Origin: Pseudomonas frederiksbergensis
Lineage (GTDB): Bacteria > Pseudomonadota > Gammaproteobacteria > Pseudomonadales > Pseudomonadaceae
DNA length: 64,000 nt
Reading direction: 5' to 3'
NCBI RefSeq assembly: GCF_001952935.1
Contig: NZ_CP018319.1
Span: 1,105,501 to 1,169,500 of the forward strand
Part shown: one piece after another, positions 53,372-63,532 of the stretch
Layout: the number at the start of each line of letters is the position of its first letter
Numbering within the stretch: position 1 is the first letter of the stretch
The notes under the pieces: generated by a model
The model's input: only the letters and a program-made list of their open reading frames with translations
What the model was told of the DNA's origin: nothing
Database searches by the model: none
Made by a program: the position numbers and the translations under genes

Positions 53372-53401
53372 GCCCACTGACGAAGTAACCATTCAGTGGG
53401 C
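53372..53401 (+). terminator. Hairpin after the giant toxin-like gene
   Basis: GCCCACTGA and TCAGTGGGC, a 9-bp stem with 12-base loop, 20 bp past the stop. No T-run follows, so termination is uncertain. Confidence 0.45.
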
Positions 53402-53433
53402 GTGAACCCCAACCAAAAACCCTGCTCCCGCAT

Positions 53434-53580
53434 TGGATTCGGGTCTTATAGAAGGTTGTGTTCAGCCACCGGATCATCTGCGCCCAATGCGAGGAGCCGA
53501 TGAAGTTTGTTCAAGCGCGCCGCCACAGTTGCGTGACAGTTGATGAGAATTGCCGAGCGGTCCTAGGCAGCAACTGTGTG
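53434..53580 (-). pseudogene. Scar of a second alpha/beta hydrolase copy
   Basis: 53434-53495 matches the last coding bases and 3' flank of the hydrolase gene (46538-46601) with a few mismatches, including GTTCAGCCACCGGATCA and TCTGCGCCCAATGCGAGGA. Directly after it, 53499-53580 matches the region upstream of the hydrolase start (47612-47693), including GATGAAGTTTGTTCAAGCGC. About 1,010 bp of gene body is missing between them. The rest of the 53353-53713 gap holds a short leader with CGGAGAA before the next ATG. Confidence 0.85.
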
Positions 53581-53713
53581 TGTTTCATCGTACCGTTCAT
53601 CCGATAGGGGTTCTGACCTGTCAGTTCTGACAGTAGGCAAACATTCTCCCCGGGTATTGAATAAATCCCTGTTGTGCCCCCCCTAGACAGCGGGCACCTC
53701 CGGAGAACAAATC

Positions 53714-56700
53714 ATGAGCACAGTTTCCCCATTCGTGGCTGGCGTTGCCGCCGCATCAGTTACCGATAGCCTGATTGATATACCCGGCGCTATCAGCTCC
53801 GAGGTCATCAGCACCCTCTATGGCGCCGACCTTGGCGTTAACCGGGAATTGGTGCTAGGCAATCCGACCGGGCTGGCGATCGTCATCCCGCCCACGGACG
53901 TGTGGCCAGATGACAAGATCGATGTGTTTTTCTCCGGCAACACTAGTCCGGTGCTGTCGTTCAGCGTGCCGAAAGATCATGACGGCAACAGCTCCTTCGA
54001 TCGATTTATCGACGCGAAATGGGTGCCGGAAGGGTTTAGCGAGTTGTTCTACCGCCTCAATGGAGCAGAGTCGGCCCACCTGAAAATGCTGGCCTGGAAG
54101 CGATTGCCCGGCGGCAACGATCCCAAGCCGGAACTCCCCGGCCATCATCTGTTGCTTGCGCCGCAAGTTTATACAACAGAAATCGACGGCACCCAGGACA
54201 TCATCGCCACCGTCCTGCCGTGGCCAGGCATGCGCGTCGGGCAGTCGCTGCACCTTCAATTCGGCAATTACAGCCTGCCGCGCACAGTAGAGCAGAGTGA
54301 AGTTGGTCACGGTGTCGTTTTTACGCTGAAGCAAGACATGATTGCCAAACTCGGCAGCTGCACCGTCCTGCTTTTTTACAAACTCTGGGATGAAGTCGGT
54401 AACCCCGCGTCCGATCATTCCCTCGCCTGTCGTCTCACCCTCTCCCGCCCCATGACAATCATGGGAGAGGTCAACGCGTGGCGGGCGCCGCGGATCATCG
54501 GCCTGAATCAGGACAACGCCATTGACCTCAGCGAATCAAGGCGCGATGACATTAAGGTGGAAATCGATGTAGCGGCCAATAAGCTGACTGTGGGGCAAAC
54601 CGTTCAGCTCAACTGGTGGGCGGAGCCGGCCGTTGACACGCCCCAAATGTCGACCTGGATGCAGACGGTCGGGACCGCACCGACGCTGGTGTTTTCCATA
54701 CCCCCTGCCGAGGTGCAAAGCCTGGCAGGGGGATGGTGCAGCGTGACTTGGGGGCTGGTGCAAGGCAGTGATGAACCGTTGCTTTCGCCAACTGCCGAAT
54801 GTTTTTTTATCGACTCTTCACTCGTGGAGATTAACGCCGCTGACAACTCAATATTGTCGATCGACCCTCCCTTCGCCCCGGAATCGACAATGCCGGTGGA
54901 AGGCTCCTCGGTGATGTGCGGGATTCCGATAAGCATCTACGACGACAAGCCGGGCGGCCTGAATATCACTCTGGATCCGTACCCCGGGAAAGAAGCCAGG
55001 GACGTTATTTTTCTTATTCTTAACGGTGAAGACGCTCCCGTAGCCTCCCATAATGTTGAAGAGGGGACTGAAGCTAAACTCGTCGACTTTTATTTACCTC
55101 ATCGGCGGCTTCTCGACGGGATTAACACGCTCGAATGCCGCGTGCGCCGCAACAGTGGGAACGAGGAGAACTCCAGACAACCTTTGACGATGCTGTACCA
55201 TGCCGTCCGTCCCGGGATCAAAGACCGGGACGGCAGCATAGAGGGACACTCCGAACTCACTCTGGGCTTTCCAATTGCCGAGAACAATGGCGTGGACGTG
55301 GTCAAGGAGGGTCTTGATGGCAACTTGCGACAACTGACGGTGCATTGCACTTATCCCTTCTGCCGTGCCTACGACCATATCGATATCGATTTCGGGGGGT
55401 ATGTCGTTCATTTCAGCGTTCTCCCCAGCCAGGCGCCGCAGATTCCGTCCAACCTGCCAACCCGAGTCACCGTCGTCATTTCCGCAACAGAACTGGACCG
55501 GATTCCCAGCCGCAGGGCCGTTCCCGTCAGGTTTATGGTGACTGACCGCGTCGGTAACATCACAGACCCTTCATCACCCTGGTCGGCCGCCACGATCATC
55601 GATGTCGATCGCAAAAACGAGCGTTTGCCCGAGCCTATCTTCCGTGAGGACCCGGCCGACAATAACGATGCTGCTGAAATCATCGACCTGCAAAAACTCG
55701 CGGGCAGGCCCTTGCTGCTGATAGTCAGGACCAATCACCCGTCCTATCGGGCTGGCGATGAAGTCAAGGCGATATTCAGAAGCCCCCCCAGCCCGGACTA
55801 TTCAGTGCCAATGGGCATTGTCGAGGTTGAGTTTGGGCAACCAAAACCCTTGATCCTGCAAGTGCCGAACAATTTGCTCATTTCGGGCAGAGCCGTCAGC
55901 GCCTTTTACGAGACTGATTTTAAAACGGTCAAACAGCAAAACTATTCCAGAACAGCATGGGCAGACGTCATTGGCGTGCCGTTGCCGGATCTGAAAGCGC
56001 CCTGGGTAATCGATGCCCCCGGCGGTGTGCTTTACCCTCTGAACAACCAGCAAGGCGCCACAGCCTGGGTGGAGATGCTGGAGTTTCTCCCGGGTGATCA
56101 GGTCCGGTTGGTCGTCGAAGGCGCAAGTGGCGCCGGTTCACCGGTGTTCCAGCCGATTGCGCTGGATGCCACCGGCAAAGCGCAATTCCCCCTGAACCCG
56201 GCGTTCATCGTGGCCAACATGGGTAGGACGGTGAACATCCATTACGTGCTGATTCGTAGCTCCGAACAGAAAACCTCGCCAATACTGCCCCTCACCGTCC
56301 GCCCGATCGATAATCTGGACAACAAGTTGCCAACGCCGTTGATCGACCGGTATCCGGGTGAAACGCTCGACCCCTTTACCTTGCCGACCGACAACAGCAT
56401 CCGCACCCGCGTTGCCCGCTGGTCGTTCATCGAACAGCAGCCGCAGTGGGTGTGGCTGGACTACATCGGCGTCAATGACGATGGCAGCGTCTACCGTGAA
56501 TCCACCTATACCCAGACCCCTATGCCGGCTGGCGGCGTGGCCGGCGGTCTGGCCCCCTTCACTCCCGTCCTCAATTTACGCAAGCTGCGGGACAAATCGC
56601 AGTTGACCATTGAATTCCGAATCAGCTTCGCTCAAGGCACGACGAAAGATCGGGCACTGTTGTTTCCGATCAAGACCTACACCATTGATGCGCAATCCAA

Positions 56701-59404
56701 AGATCTGCCACCACCGACGCTCACCGAAGCCACCGGCACCGGCACGACGGTGACTCTGCAACCCGAACGTGCGATCAACGGCGGCACCGTGGTGGTTTCC
56801 TACACAAGCATGACCACCCAGGACCGCATCACCCTCACCGTACGTGGGCGTGCAGGGCTCGGCTCGCCCGTCATTGCGTCCAAGGATGGCGAAAGCGACG
56901 CCAGTGTCTTGTTCACGATTCCCCCCACGGCCATTGCGGCGAACTTCAATCGCAGCTTCGTTGTTTTCTATACCGTCACGCGTAACGGCGTGGTGCTCCC
57001 GGCGTCCGGCAGTTTGACCGTGAATGTCGGCATGCCCAATTTGCCAACGCCTTACATCAAAGACCCTGTCGGCGACGTTATCAATGTCAGCACCCTGGCC
57101 GGTACTGAGCGGACGTCCGTGGTTCAATGGCCTTTCCAGAGGAGCGGGCAATTCATTCACCTTAACTACCAAGGCACACTCGCCAACGGCCAGGCCACCT
57201 CACTGGTGGTATGGCGCGGTGCTGCGCACAACTCTGCCGATGGCATGTATTACGCGGCGCCCTACGCCTGGTTGCGCACGCTCAAAAATGACTCAACCTT
57301 CACGATCAACTTCGCGGTGAGCTTCACGGGTGTCAACACTACGGCGGATGCGACCCCGTTCCCGGTACGCACCTATACCGTTAAAAGCGTGCCGACCAAC
57401 CTTCAACTGCCTAACCTCGTTGAAGCGAACGGTACTGGGGCGGCGCAAACCCTGGCGCCACTGAATGCGGTCAACGGCGCGACCGTGCGCATCGTCGTAA
57501 CAGGCCTGCTCACCACCGATAGCATCAAGCTGACGCTGACCGGCACACCCGGTGCGGGTACACCGAACCTTCCCGCCGTACCGGGTGAACTCGATGGCAG
57601 CGTAGATATTTCCATCCCTGCCCGCGTCATTGCCGCCAACATCGGCAACGGTGCCAACGCTACCTTCACCCTCAGCTACGTGGTGACCCGAGGCACCGAG
57701 GCCTACCCGTCCGGCGTGGTGACGGTGACCGTCACGCCACTTCCGGCCTCCAGCCTCATTCCACCGGTATTCGTGGTCAACGGGGTCGAAGCACTGGATG
57801 TATTGGATTTGAATCAATTCACCGGTAACGGCCTGCTTCACGGCAAAGAATGGTCATTCATGGAAACCGGTCAACAGGTTTTCCTTAACCTCGAAGGAAA
57901 GAACGCGAACGGCCAACGTCACTACACCAACATCTGGAATGGCGGCGGCTCCGTCGTCAATGATAAGTGGGTCCGAGATAAAAAATGGCCCGCCGCAGTC
58001 AACGCTGCTTACCTGGGAGGGTTGGGTCACGACACGCCATTGAGGATTGTGTTCTGGGCGTCCTTGAACAAGGCCAACAAGCTGAACACAGCCATCGCTT
58101 TTCCAGAACGCGTCTACACAGTCAAGACTGTTTCTGTAGTCCCCACCATCACCTCAGTGAAGGCGGGCACCACCGAAGTGCCTGATAATGGAACGACTGA
58201 CCAGCCCAGCCTCGTCATATCCGGCACCGCCAGCGCGGGACATACGCTCAACATTTACGACGGCGAAACCCTGCTGGGGCCAGTCACCGTCACAGCGGCT
58301 CGCATCTGGACGCTCCCGGCCCGCACGTTTTCCCTGGCTCGCCACGTCATCACGGCGCGAACCACCGATGGCAAGCGCTCGCTGGAGCGCATCTTCACGG
58401 TGCAAGCGGTGGAACAGGCGCCGACCATCACCTCGGTGCTGGCAGGCTCCGTCGTCATTCCTCCCGGTGGCGACACCATCCAGACCCGGATCACCGTGAC
58501 AGGCACGGTGACCTCAGGTCGCCCGGTGGATATTTACAACAACAATACCCGGCTGGGCGCTGGCACCGTGACGGGCAGCAATTGGACCATCGGCCCTCTG
58601 ACCTTTGCCGTGGGTACTCATGTCCTGACCGCGCGCACCCTCGATGGCACCAAGCGTTCGGCAGAACGCCGGTTTACGGTCAAGGTCGAGACGCAGACGC
58701 CGACTATTGCTGCGGTGAACTCGGGTGGAGGGGTTGTCGCCAATCGAGGCCAGACTTACTACCAAAGCCTCGGCATTACGGGTGGAGGCTCACCAGGACA
58801 TCAGATCGCAATCTACGATGGCGCCACCCTGCTGGGATCGGTCCCGACCACCAATACCGGAAGCTGGACCCTCCCAGCGCGCAACTTCTCGTTCGGCGGT
58901 CATTCCATTACCGCACGGACCACCGATGGCAGTAATAAAACCTCGCTCGCCTACACCTTCACGGTGCAACAGGGGCTATCGACCGATATCACCAATTTCC
59001 ACTATCGCCAATTCAACGGCTGGGCCACGGGCAATGCCATTCAGCACCGGGACCTGACCTTTCATTTCAATCATGGGCAATACGTACTCAACAACTACAC
59101 CTATACCAACTGGTCCAACGGAGTCTTGCTGTACAAGACGTTCTACAACCTGCAACCCAATGCAACCTACTACTTCACTATTCGAATAGCTCGTTTCTAT
59201 CCTCAATACGCGCCACCCTACATCAGGCTACGCACCAACCAGTCAGCGGGTCAGGCCTGGTACATTCACACTGCAGCCCTGTCTAACTTGACGATCAGTT
59301 TCAGCTCAACCACTCCACAGTTGACGTTGTACATCGATAGCCTTGAGGTCAGCGGTGTGGGTAACGATTGGGATATGGCGTGGATTCAGGTGAGTAAAGC
59401 TTAA
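53714..59404 (+). CDS. Giant Ig-like repeat protein
   Basis: A 1,896-aa beta-rich protein with CGGAGAA before the ATG and no signal peptide. The C-terminal part holds three tandem Ig-like repeats of exactly 93 codons each, beginning at 58142, 58421 and 58700 (PTITSV/PTIAAV ... IYDGETLLG ... ITARTTDG). Before them lie composite units of about 239 codons starting near 56323, 57038 and 57757, with a degenerate one near 55623; each pairs a W-rich beta module with an Ig-like one (GTGAAQTL, IAANIG). A last domain of about 140 residues, rich in Tyr and Asn (NFHYRQFNGWATGN; LYIDSLEVSG), resembles a carbohydrate-binding jelly roll. Function is unknown. Confidence 0.8.
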   Translation: MSTVSPFVAGVAAASVTDSLIDIPGAISSEVISTLYGADLGVNRELVLGNPTGLAIVIPPTDVWPDDKIDVFFSGNTSPVLSFSVPKDHDGNSSFDRFIDAKWVPEGFSELFYRLNGAESAHLKMLAWKRLPGGNDPKPELPGHHLLLAPQVYTTEIDGTQDIIATVLPWPGMRVGQSLHLQFGNYSLPRTVEQSEVGHGVVFTLKQDMIAKLGSCTVLLFYKLWDEVGNPASDHSLACRLTLSRPMTIMGEVNAWRAPRIIGLNQDNAIDLSESRRDDIKVEIDVAANKLTVGQTVQLNWWAEPAVDTPQMSTWMQTVGTAPTLVFSIPPAEVQSLAGGWCSVTWGLVQGSDEPLLSPTAECFFIDSSLVEINAADNSILSIDPPFAPESTMPVEGSSVMCGIPISIYDDKPGGLNITLDPYPGKEARDVIFLILNGEDAPVASHNVEEGTEAKLVDFYLPHRRLLDGINTLECRVRRNSGNEENSRQPLTMLYHAVRPGIKDRDGSIEGHSELTLGFPIAENNGVDVVKEGLDGNLRQLTVHCTYPFCRAYDHIDIDFGGYVVHFSVLPSQAPQIPSNLPTRVTVVISATELDRIPSRRAVPVRFMVTDRVGNITDPSSPWSAATIIDVDRKNERLPEPIFREDPADNNDAAEIIDLQKLAGRPLLLIVRTNHPSYRAGDEVKAIFRSPPSPDYSVPMGIVEVEFGQPKPLILQVPNNLLISGRAVSAFYETDFKTVKQQNYSRTAWADVIGVPLPDLKAPWVIDAPGGVLYPLNNQQGATAWVEMLEFLPGDQVRLVVEGASGAGSPVFQPIALDATGKAQFPLNPAFIVANMGRTVNIHYVLIRSSEQKTSPILPLTVRPIDNLDNKLPTPLIDRYPGETLDPFTLPTDNSIRTRVARWSFIEQQPQWVWLDYIGVNDDGSVYRESTYTQTPMPAGGVAGGLAPFTPVLNLRKLRDKSQLTIEFRISFAQGTTKDRALLFPIKTYTIDAQSKDLPPPTLTEATGTGTTVTLQPERAINGGTVVVSYTSMTTQDRITLTVRGRAGLGSPVIASKDGESDASVLFTIPPTAIAANFNRSFVVFYTVTRNGVVLPASGSLTVNVGMPNLPTPYIKDPVGDVINVSTLAGTERTSVVQWPFQRSGQFIHLNYQGTLANGQATSLVVWRGAAHNSADGMYYAAPYAWLRTLKNDSTFTINFAVSFTGVNTTADATPFPVRTYTVKSVPTNLQLPNLVEANGTGAAQTLAPLNAVNGATVRIVVTGLLTTDSIKLTLTGTPGAGTPNLPAVPGELDGSVDISIPARVIAANIGNGANATFTLSYVVTRGTEAYPSGVVTVTVTPLPASSLIPPVFVVNGVEALDVLDLNQFTGNGLLHGKEWSFMETGQQVFLNLEGKNANGQRHYTNIWNGGGSVVNDKWVRDKKWPAAVNAAYLGGLGHDTPLRIVFWASLNKANKLNTAIAFPERVYTVKTVSVVPTITSVKAGTTEVPDNGTTDQPSLVISGTASAGHTLNIYDGETLLGPVTVTAARIWTLPARTFSLARHVITARTTDGKRSLERIFTVQAVEQAPTITSVLAGSVVIPPGGDTIQTRITVTGTVTSGRPVDIYNNNTRLGAGTVTGSNWTIGPLTFAVGTHVLTARTLDGTKRSAERRFTVKVETQTPTIAAVNSGGGVVANRGQTYYQSLGITGGGSPGHQIAIYDGATLLGSVPTTNTGSWTLPARNFSFGGHSITARTTDGSNKTSLAYTFTVQQGLSTDITNFHYRQFNGWATGNAIQHRDLTFHFNHGQYVLNNYTYTNWSNGVLLYKTFYNLQPNATYYFTIRIARFYPQYAPPYIRLRTNQSAGQAWYIHTAALSNLTISFSSTTPQLTLYIDSLEVSGVGNDWDMAWIQVSKA

Positions 59405-59408
59405 ACGT

Positions 59409-59440
59409 AAAAAACCCGCCGACCTTGCAGTCGGCGGGTC
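59409..59440 (-). terminator. metE terminator
   Basis: GACCCGCCGAC and GTCGGCGGGTTTTTTAC on the minus strand, with a six-T run. On the plus strand there is no T-run, so it mainly serves metE. Confidence 0.88.
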
Positions 59441-59510
59441 TAACCATTGCAGCGATGAAAGGCTTGAGCGCACTGCCTTCACGGAACTAAGTTCATCAGT
59501 TTCGCCTGCC

Positions 59511-61823
59511 TTAAGCCAGCTGACTCCTCAACTGCCGCGCCGCCGCCACCATGTTCACCAACGCCGCCTCAGTCTCCGGCCAAGCCCGGGTCTTCAGCCC
59601 GCAATCCGGGTTCACCCACAACCGCTCAGCCGGAATGCGCTTCACGGCTTTGCTCATCAATTTCACCATTTCCGCCGTGTCCGGCACCCGTGGCGAGTGG
59701 ATGTCATACACGCCCGGCCCGATGTCATTCGGGTAGTCGAACGCTTCGAAAGCCTCCAGCAATTCCATGTCCGAGCGCGAGGTTTCGATGGTGATCACAT
59801 CGGCGTCCATCGCCGCGATTGACTGGATCACGTCATTGAATTCGCTGTAGCACATGTGGGTGTGGATCTGGGTTTCGTCCCGCACACCGGAGGCGCTCAA
59901 GCGGAAAGCTTCCACCGCCCAGTCAAGGTATTCCTGCCATTGCGCACGACGCAGCGGCAGCCCTTCGCGGAATGCGGCTTCGTCGATCTGCACGATCTTG
60001 ATGCCAGCAGTTTCCAGGTCCACCACTTCGTCACGCAGGGCCAACGCCAGTTGCTGCGCCTGGATTTTGCGCGAGACGTCTTCGCGCGGAAACGACCACA
60101 TCAGCATGGTCACGGGACCGGTGAGCATGCCCTTCATGACCTTGTCGGTCAGGCTTTGCGCATAGGTGATCCAGTCGACGGTCATGGCGTTCGGCCGGCT
60201 CAGGTCGCCGTAGATGATCGCCGGTTTGACGCAGCGCGAACCGTAGCTTTGCACCCAGCCGAAACGGGTGAACAGGTAGCCGTCCAGTTGCTCGGCGAAG
60301 TACTCGACCATGTCGTTGCGTTCAGCTTCACCGTGCACCAGCACGTCCAGGCCCAGGCGTTCCTGGACTTGCACGGCATGACGGATTTCGCTGTGCATGG
60401 CGTCGGTGTAATCGTTGGCCGACAGCTTGCCTTGCTTGAACGCCTGGCGTGCCAGACGAATCGAACCGGTCTGCGGAAACGAACCGATGGTGGTGGTCGG
60501 GAATGCCGGCAATTTCAACCGCGCACGCTGCTGCTCGATGCGTTTGGCAAATGGCGAGTGGCGTTGGCTGTCCTTGTCATTGATGGCGTTTATCCGTGCC
60601 TGTACTTCGGCTTTGTGGATACGTGGCGACTCGGCGCGACTGGCTTGAATGGCACGGCTTTCGGCGAGTGCGGCTTTCACCTTGGGTGACTGCGGGTCGT
60701 TGAGGGCATCGCGCAGCACGGCGATTTCGCCGCACTTTTGTACGGCGAAGGCCAGCCAGCTTTTCAGTTCCGGGTCGAGTTTGTCTTCGCGATCCAAATC
60801 CACCGGGCTGTGCAGCAACGAGCAGGAACTGCTGACCCACAGGTTGTCGCCAAAACGTTCCTGGGCCGGTTGCAGCTGAGCGAGCACTTGCTCCAGTTCG
60901 CAGCGCCAGACGTTGCGACCATTGACCAGGCCCACCGAGAGAATCTTGTAGGTCGGCAGACGGTCCAGCACCTGGCCGAGTTGATCCGGGGCGCGCACGG
61001 CATCGATGTGCAAGCCTTGCACCGGCAGGCTGACCGCCAGGCCGAGGTTATCTTCCAGACCGCTGAAGTAGGTGGCCACCAGTTTTTTCAGCGGCGAGTA
61101 TTGAAGGATGTGATAGGCGCGTTCGAAGGCGTTTTTCCAGGCCTGAGGCAGGTCAAGGGTCAGGATCGGCTCGTCGATCTGCACCCATTCCACGCCCTGA
61201 GCGGCGAGGCGGCCGAGGATTTCGCCGTAGATCGGCAGCAGGCGTTCCAACAGGTCGAGTTTGTCGAAGTCATTGCCTTTGGCTTTGCCCAGCCACAGGT
61301 AAGTCAGTGGACCGATGATCACCGGTTTGACGCTATGGCCGAGGGCCTTCGCCTCGTCGACTTCGTCGAACAGCTGTTCCCAGCTCAGTTTGAATTGTTG
61401 ATCAACGCTGAACTCCGGGACCAGGTAGTGGTAGTTGGTGTCGAACCACTTGGTCAGTTCCTGGGCGTATTGCGCTTTGCTGTGTTCGCCGCCGCAGCAG
61501 GCCGTCGTGGCGCCACGGGCCATGGCGAACAGGGTGTCGAGGGTCGGCAGGCCGCGCGAGTCCTTGGCGCTGTCGAAACGCTCGGGGATTACACCGAAGG
61601 TCAAGGAATGGGTCAGGACCTGGTCGTACCAGGCGAAGTCGCCCACGGGCAGCAGGTCGATGCCGGCGTCTTTCTGCAATTGCCAATGGGTGGCGCGCAA
61701 TTGGCGGCCGACGCTTTTCAGCGCGTCCTGATCCAGATCGCCCTTCCAGTAGGATTCAAGGGCTTTTTTCAGTTCGCGGTCAGCGCCGATGCGCGGGAAA
61801 CCCAGTGTGTGTGCCAAGGCCAT
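59511..61823 (-). CDS. metE: Cobalamin-independent methionine synthase
   Basis: A 770-aa enzyme transferring a methyl group from methyltetrahydropteroyltriglutamate to homocysteine. The N-terminal half starts [20 protein letters not shown]. The C-terminal catalytic half has [36 protein letters not shown] (zinc His and Cys) and [10 protein letters not shown] (zinc Cys). It is divergent from metR, its expected activator. Confidence 0.98.
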   Translation of the reverse strand: MALAHTLGFPRIGADRELKKALESYWKGDLDQDALKSVGRQLRATHWQLQKDAGIDLLPVGDFAWYDQVLTHSLTFGVIPERFDSAKDSRGLPTLDTLFAMARGATTACCGGEHSKAQYAQELTKWFDTNYHYLVPEFSVDQQFKLSWEQLFDEVDEAKALGHSVKPVIIGPLTYLWLGKAKGNDFDKLDLLERLLPIYGEILGRLAAQGVEWVQIDEPILTLDLPQAWKNAFERAYHILQYSPLKKLVATYFSGLEDNLGLAVSLPVQGLHIDAVRAPDQLGQVLDRLPTYKILSVGLVNGRNVWRCELEQVLAQLQPAQERFGDNLWVSSSCSLLHSPVDLDREDKLDPELKSWLAFAVQKCGEIAVLRDALNDPQSPKVKAALAESRAIQASRAESPRIHKAEVQARINAINDKDSQRHSPFAKRIEQQRARLKLPAFPTTTIGSFPQTGSIRLARQAFKQGKLSANDYTDAMHSEIRHAVQVQERLGLDVLVHGEAERNDMVEYFAEQLDGYLFTRFGWVQSYGSRCVKPAIIYGDLSRPNAMTVDWITYAQSLTDKVMKGMLTGPVTMLMWSFPREDVSRKIQAQQLALALRDEVVDLETAGIKIVQIDEAAFREGLPLRRAQWQEYLDWAVEAFRLSASGVRDETQIHTHMCYSEFNDVIQSIAAMDADVITIETSRSDMELLEAFEAFDYPNDIGPGVYDIHSPRVPDTAEMVKLMSKAVKRIPAERLWVNPDCGLKTRAWPETEAALVNMVAAARQLRSQLA

Positions 61824-61887
61824 GTGAAATTGCTCCCTCTAAAAGTTGCTGTAAAACATGGCGCTATTGTCGACAGCTAACCAAACA

Positions 61888-61900
61888 TGAGACAAACTCA
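61888..61900. promoter_or_regulatory. Possible MetR operator
   Basis: TGAGACAAACTCA is an inverted repeat of the same length as the MetR consensus TGAA-N5-TTCA, with one base changed per arm. It lies midway between the divergent metE and metR starts. Confidence 0.45.
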
Positions 61901-61942
61901 ACCTTTTCGTGTTGATCACAAGTTTTCCTCATGGAGCCCCCG

Positions 61943-62860
61943 GTGCTTGAAATCCGTCACCTGAAGACCCTGCACGCCTTGCGCGAAGCCGACAGCCTGG
62001 TGGATGCGGCCGACCGCTTGCACCTGACGCAGTCCGCCCTGTCCCATCAGTTCAAGGAACTTGAGGAACGGCTGGGGATGCCGTTGTTCGTGCGCAAGAC
62101 CAAACCGGTGCGCTTCACCAGCGCCGGTTTACGACTGCTGCAACTGGCCGACGCCACCCTGCCGTTGCTGCGCGGCGCCGAGCGCGATATCGCGCGGCTG
62201 GCCGGTGGCACTGCCGGGCGTTTGCACATGGCGATCGAGTGCCACAGTTGCTTTCAGTGGCTGATGCCGACCATCGACCAGTTCCGCGATGCCTGGCCGG
62301 AAGTCGAACTGGACCTTGCCTCAGGATTTTCCTTCGCCCCGCTGCCTGCGCTGGCCCGTGGCGATCTGGATCTGGTGGTGACCTCCGACCCGCTGGAACT
62401 GGCCGGGATCACTTACGTGCCGTTGTTCACCTATGAAGCGATGCTCGCGGTCGCCAATCAGCACCGCTTGGCGAACAAGGCCTACATCGTCCCGGAAGAT
62501 TTGCTCACCGAAACGCTGATCACCTACCCGGTGGAGCGTGATCGGCTGGACATCTTCACCCGTTTCCTCGAACCGGCCGACATCGAACCGGCGCAGGTCC
62601 GCACGTCGGAACTGACGGTGATGATGATGCAATTGGTCGCCAGCGGCCGCGGCGTGTGCGGCATGCCCCATTGGGCGCTGCATGAATACAGCTCACGGGG
62701 TTATGTGAAGGCCAAGCGGCTGGGCGAGAAAGGTTTGTTTGCGACGCTGTACGCCGGGATTCGCGCCGACATGCTGGATGCGCCGTACATGCGCGACTTC
62801 CTGCTGACGGCCAAGGACACGTCGTTCTCGACACTGGACGGCGTCAGCGCGGTTCGCTAG
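61943..62860 (+). CDS. metR: LysR-family activator MetR
   Basis: An approximately 305-aa LysR regulator. I prefer the GTG at 61943 (first residues MLEIRHLKTL) because GGAG lies six bases before it and E. coli MetR begins at the same point (MIEVKHLKTL). The ATG at 61931 has no ribosome binding site. The helix-turn-helix is in DAADRLHLTQSALSHQFKELEERLG; the effector domain (for homocysteine) follows. It activates metE and controls itself. Confidence 0.93.
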   Translation: MLEIRHLKTLHALREADSLVDAADRLHLTQSALSHQFKELEERLGMPLFVRKTKPVRFTSAGLRLLQLADATLPLLRGAERDIARLAGGTAGRLHMAIECHSCFQWLMPTIDQFRDAWPEVELDLASGFSFAPLPALARGDLDLVVTSDPLELAGITYVPLFTYEAMLAVANQHRLANKAYIVPEDLLTETLITYPVERDRLDIFTRFLEPADIEPAQVRTSELTVMMMQLVASGRGVCGMPHWALHEYSSRGYVKAKRLGEKGLFATLYAGIRADMLDAPYMRDFLLTAKDTSFSTLDGVSAVR

Positions 62861-62873
62861 ACAACACCGTCCC

Positions 62874-63007
62874 TGTGGCGAGGGGGCTTGCCCCCGTTCG
62901 GCTGCGCAGCAGTCGTAAACTCAGCGAATGCGGTGAGGTTGATGTAACGGAATTACAGGTTTTTGGGGCCGCTTCGCAGCCCAACGGGGGCAAGCCCCCT
63001 CGCCACA
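62874..63007. repeat. REPIN, GTGGCGAGGG type
   Basis: TGTGGCGAGGGGGCTTGCCC and the far arm GGGGGCAAGCCCCCTCGCCA, between the converging metR and GNAT genes. Confidence 0.92.
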
Positions 63008-63014
63008 GAAGCTC

Positions 63015-63530
63015 TTAACCTTCAGGATTTGCGGTGATCTCCCGCCACATGTGGATCTTGTCGAAGTAGTCTTCGCCAACGCGCACCGCCAGCGGTTCCA
63101 GGCCAAACTGGATGAAGCCGCAACGCTGGTACAACTTGAACGCGGCCTCATTACCAGCGGTGACGGTCAGCTGGATCAGCCTCAGACCTTTATGGTCCTG
63201 CGCTTCAGCCAGGGCAGCCTGCACCAGCTGATATCCGACCCCGCGCTGCCGGACCTTGCCCGACACGTACATGCCGAACAATGTCGACTTGTGCCGGGCC
63301 TTTTCCCGGGGTTCGAAAGCCAGGCCGACGATGCCCGCCAGCTCACCGCCTTCGAACGCGCCGAACACCACGTCCAGCTTGCTGCTCAGGCGTGATTCCC
63401 ACCAACTCAACGGCATTACGGCACGTTCGCGCACGCTGGAGGTAAACGCCTGGGGATGCAGGTCATACGCTTCGAGCATCAGCGCCCGATAGTCCAGGGC
63501 ATGACTGGCATCAAGCCGTTCAATCCACAT
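63015..63530 (-). CDS. GNAT-family N-acetyltransferase
   Basis: An approximately 171-aa acetyltransferase. The acetyl-CoA loop is KVRQRGVGYQLVQAAL (R/Q-x-x-G-x-G type), with LIQLTVTAGNEAAFKLYQRCGF as the following beta-bulge and helix. I prefer the ATG at 63530, three bases after the LysE stop; a TTG at 63536 is possible. The substrate is unknown. It is likely co-transcribed with the LysE gene. Confidence 0.88.
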   Translation of the reverse strand: MWIERLDASHALDYRALMLEAYDLHPQAFTSSVRERAVMPLSWWESRLSSKLDVVFGAFEGGELAGIVGLAFEPREKARHKSTLFGMYVSGKVRQRGVGYQLVQAALAEAQDHKGLRLIQLTVTAGNEAAFKLYQRCGFIQFGLEPLAVRVGEDYFDKIHMWREITANPEG

Positions 63531-63532
63531 GT

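Noticed and set aside
53214..53477. 87-codon minus-strand frame across the end of the toxin-like gene and the scar
   Set aside because: It joins antisense of the toxin C-terminus to the hydrolase remnant, so the frame is accidental.
61824..61942. Cobalamin riboswitch before metE
   Set aside because: The metE-metR gap is only about 120 bp and shows no B12-box-like element; MetR control is sufficient.
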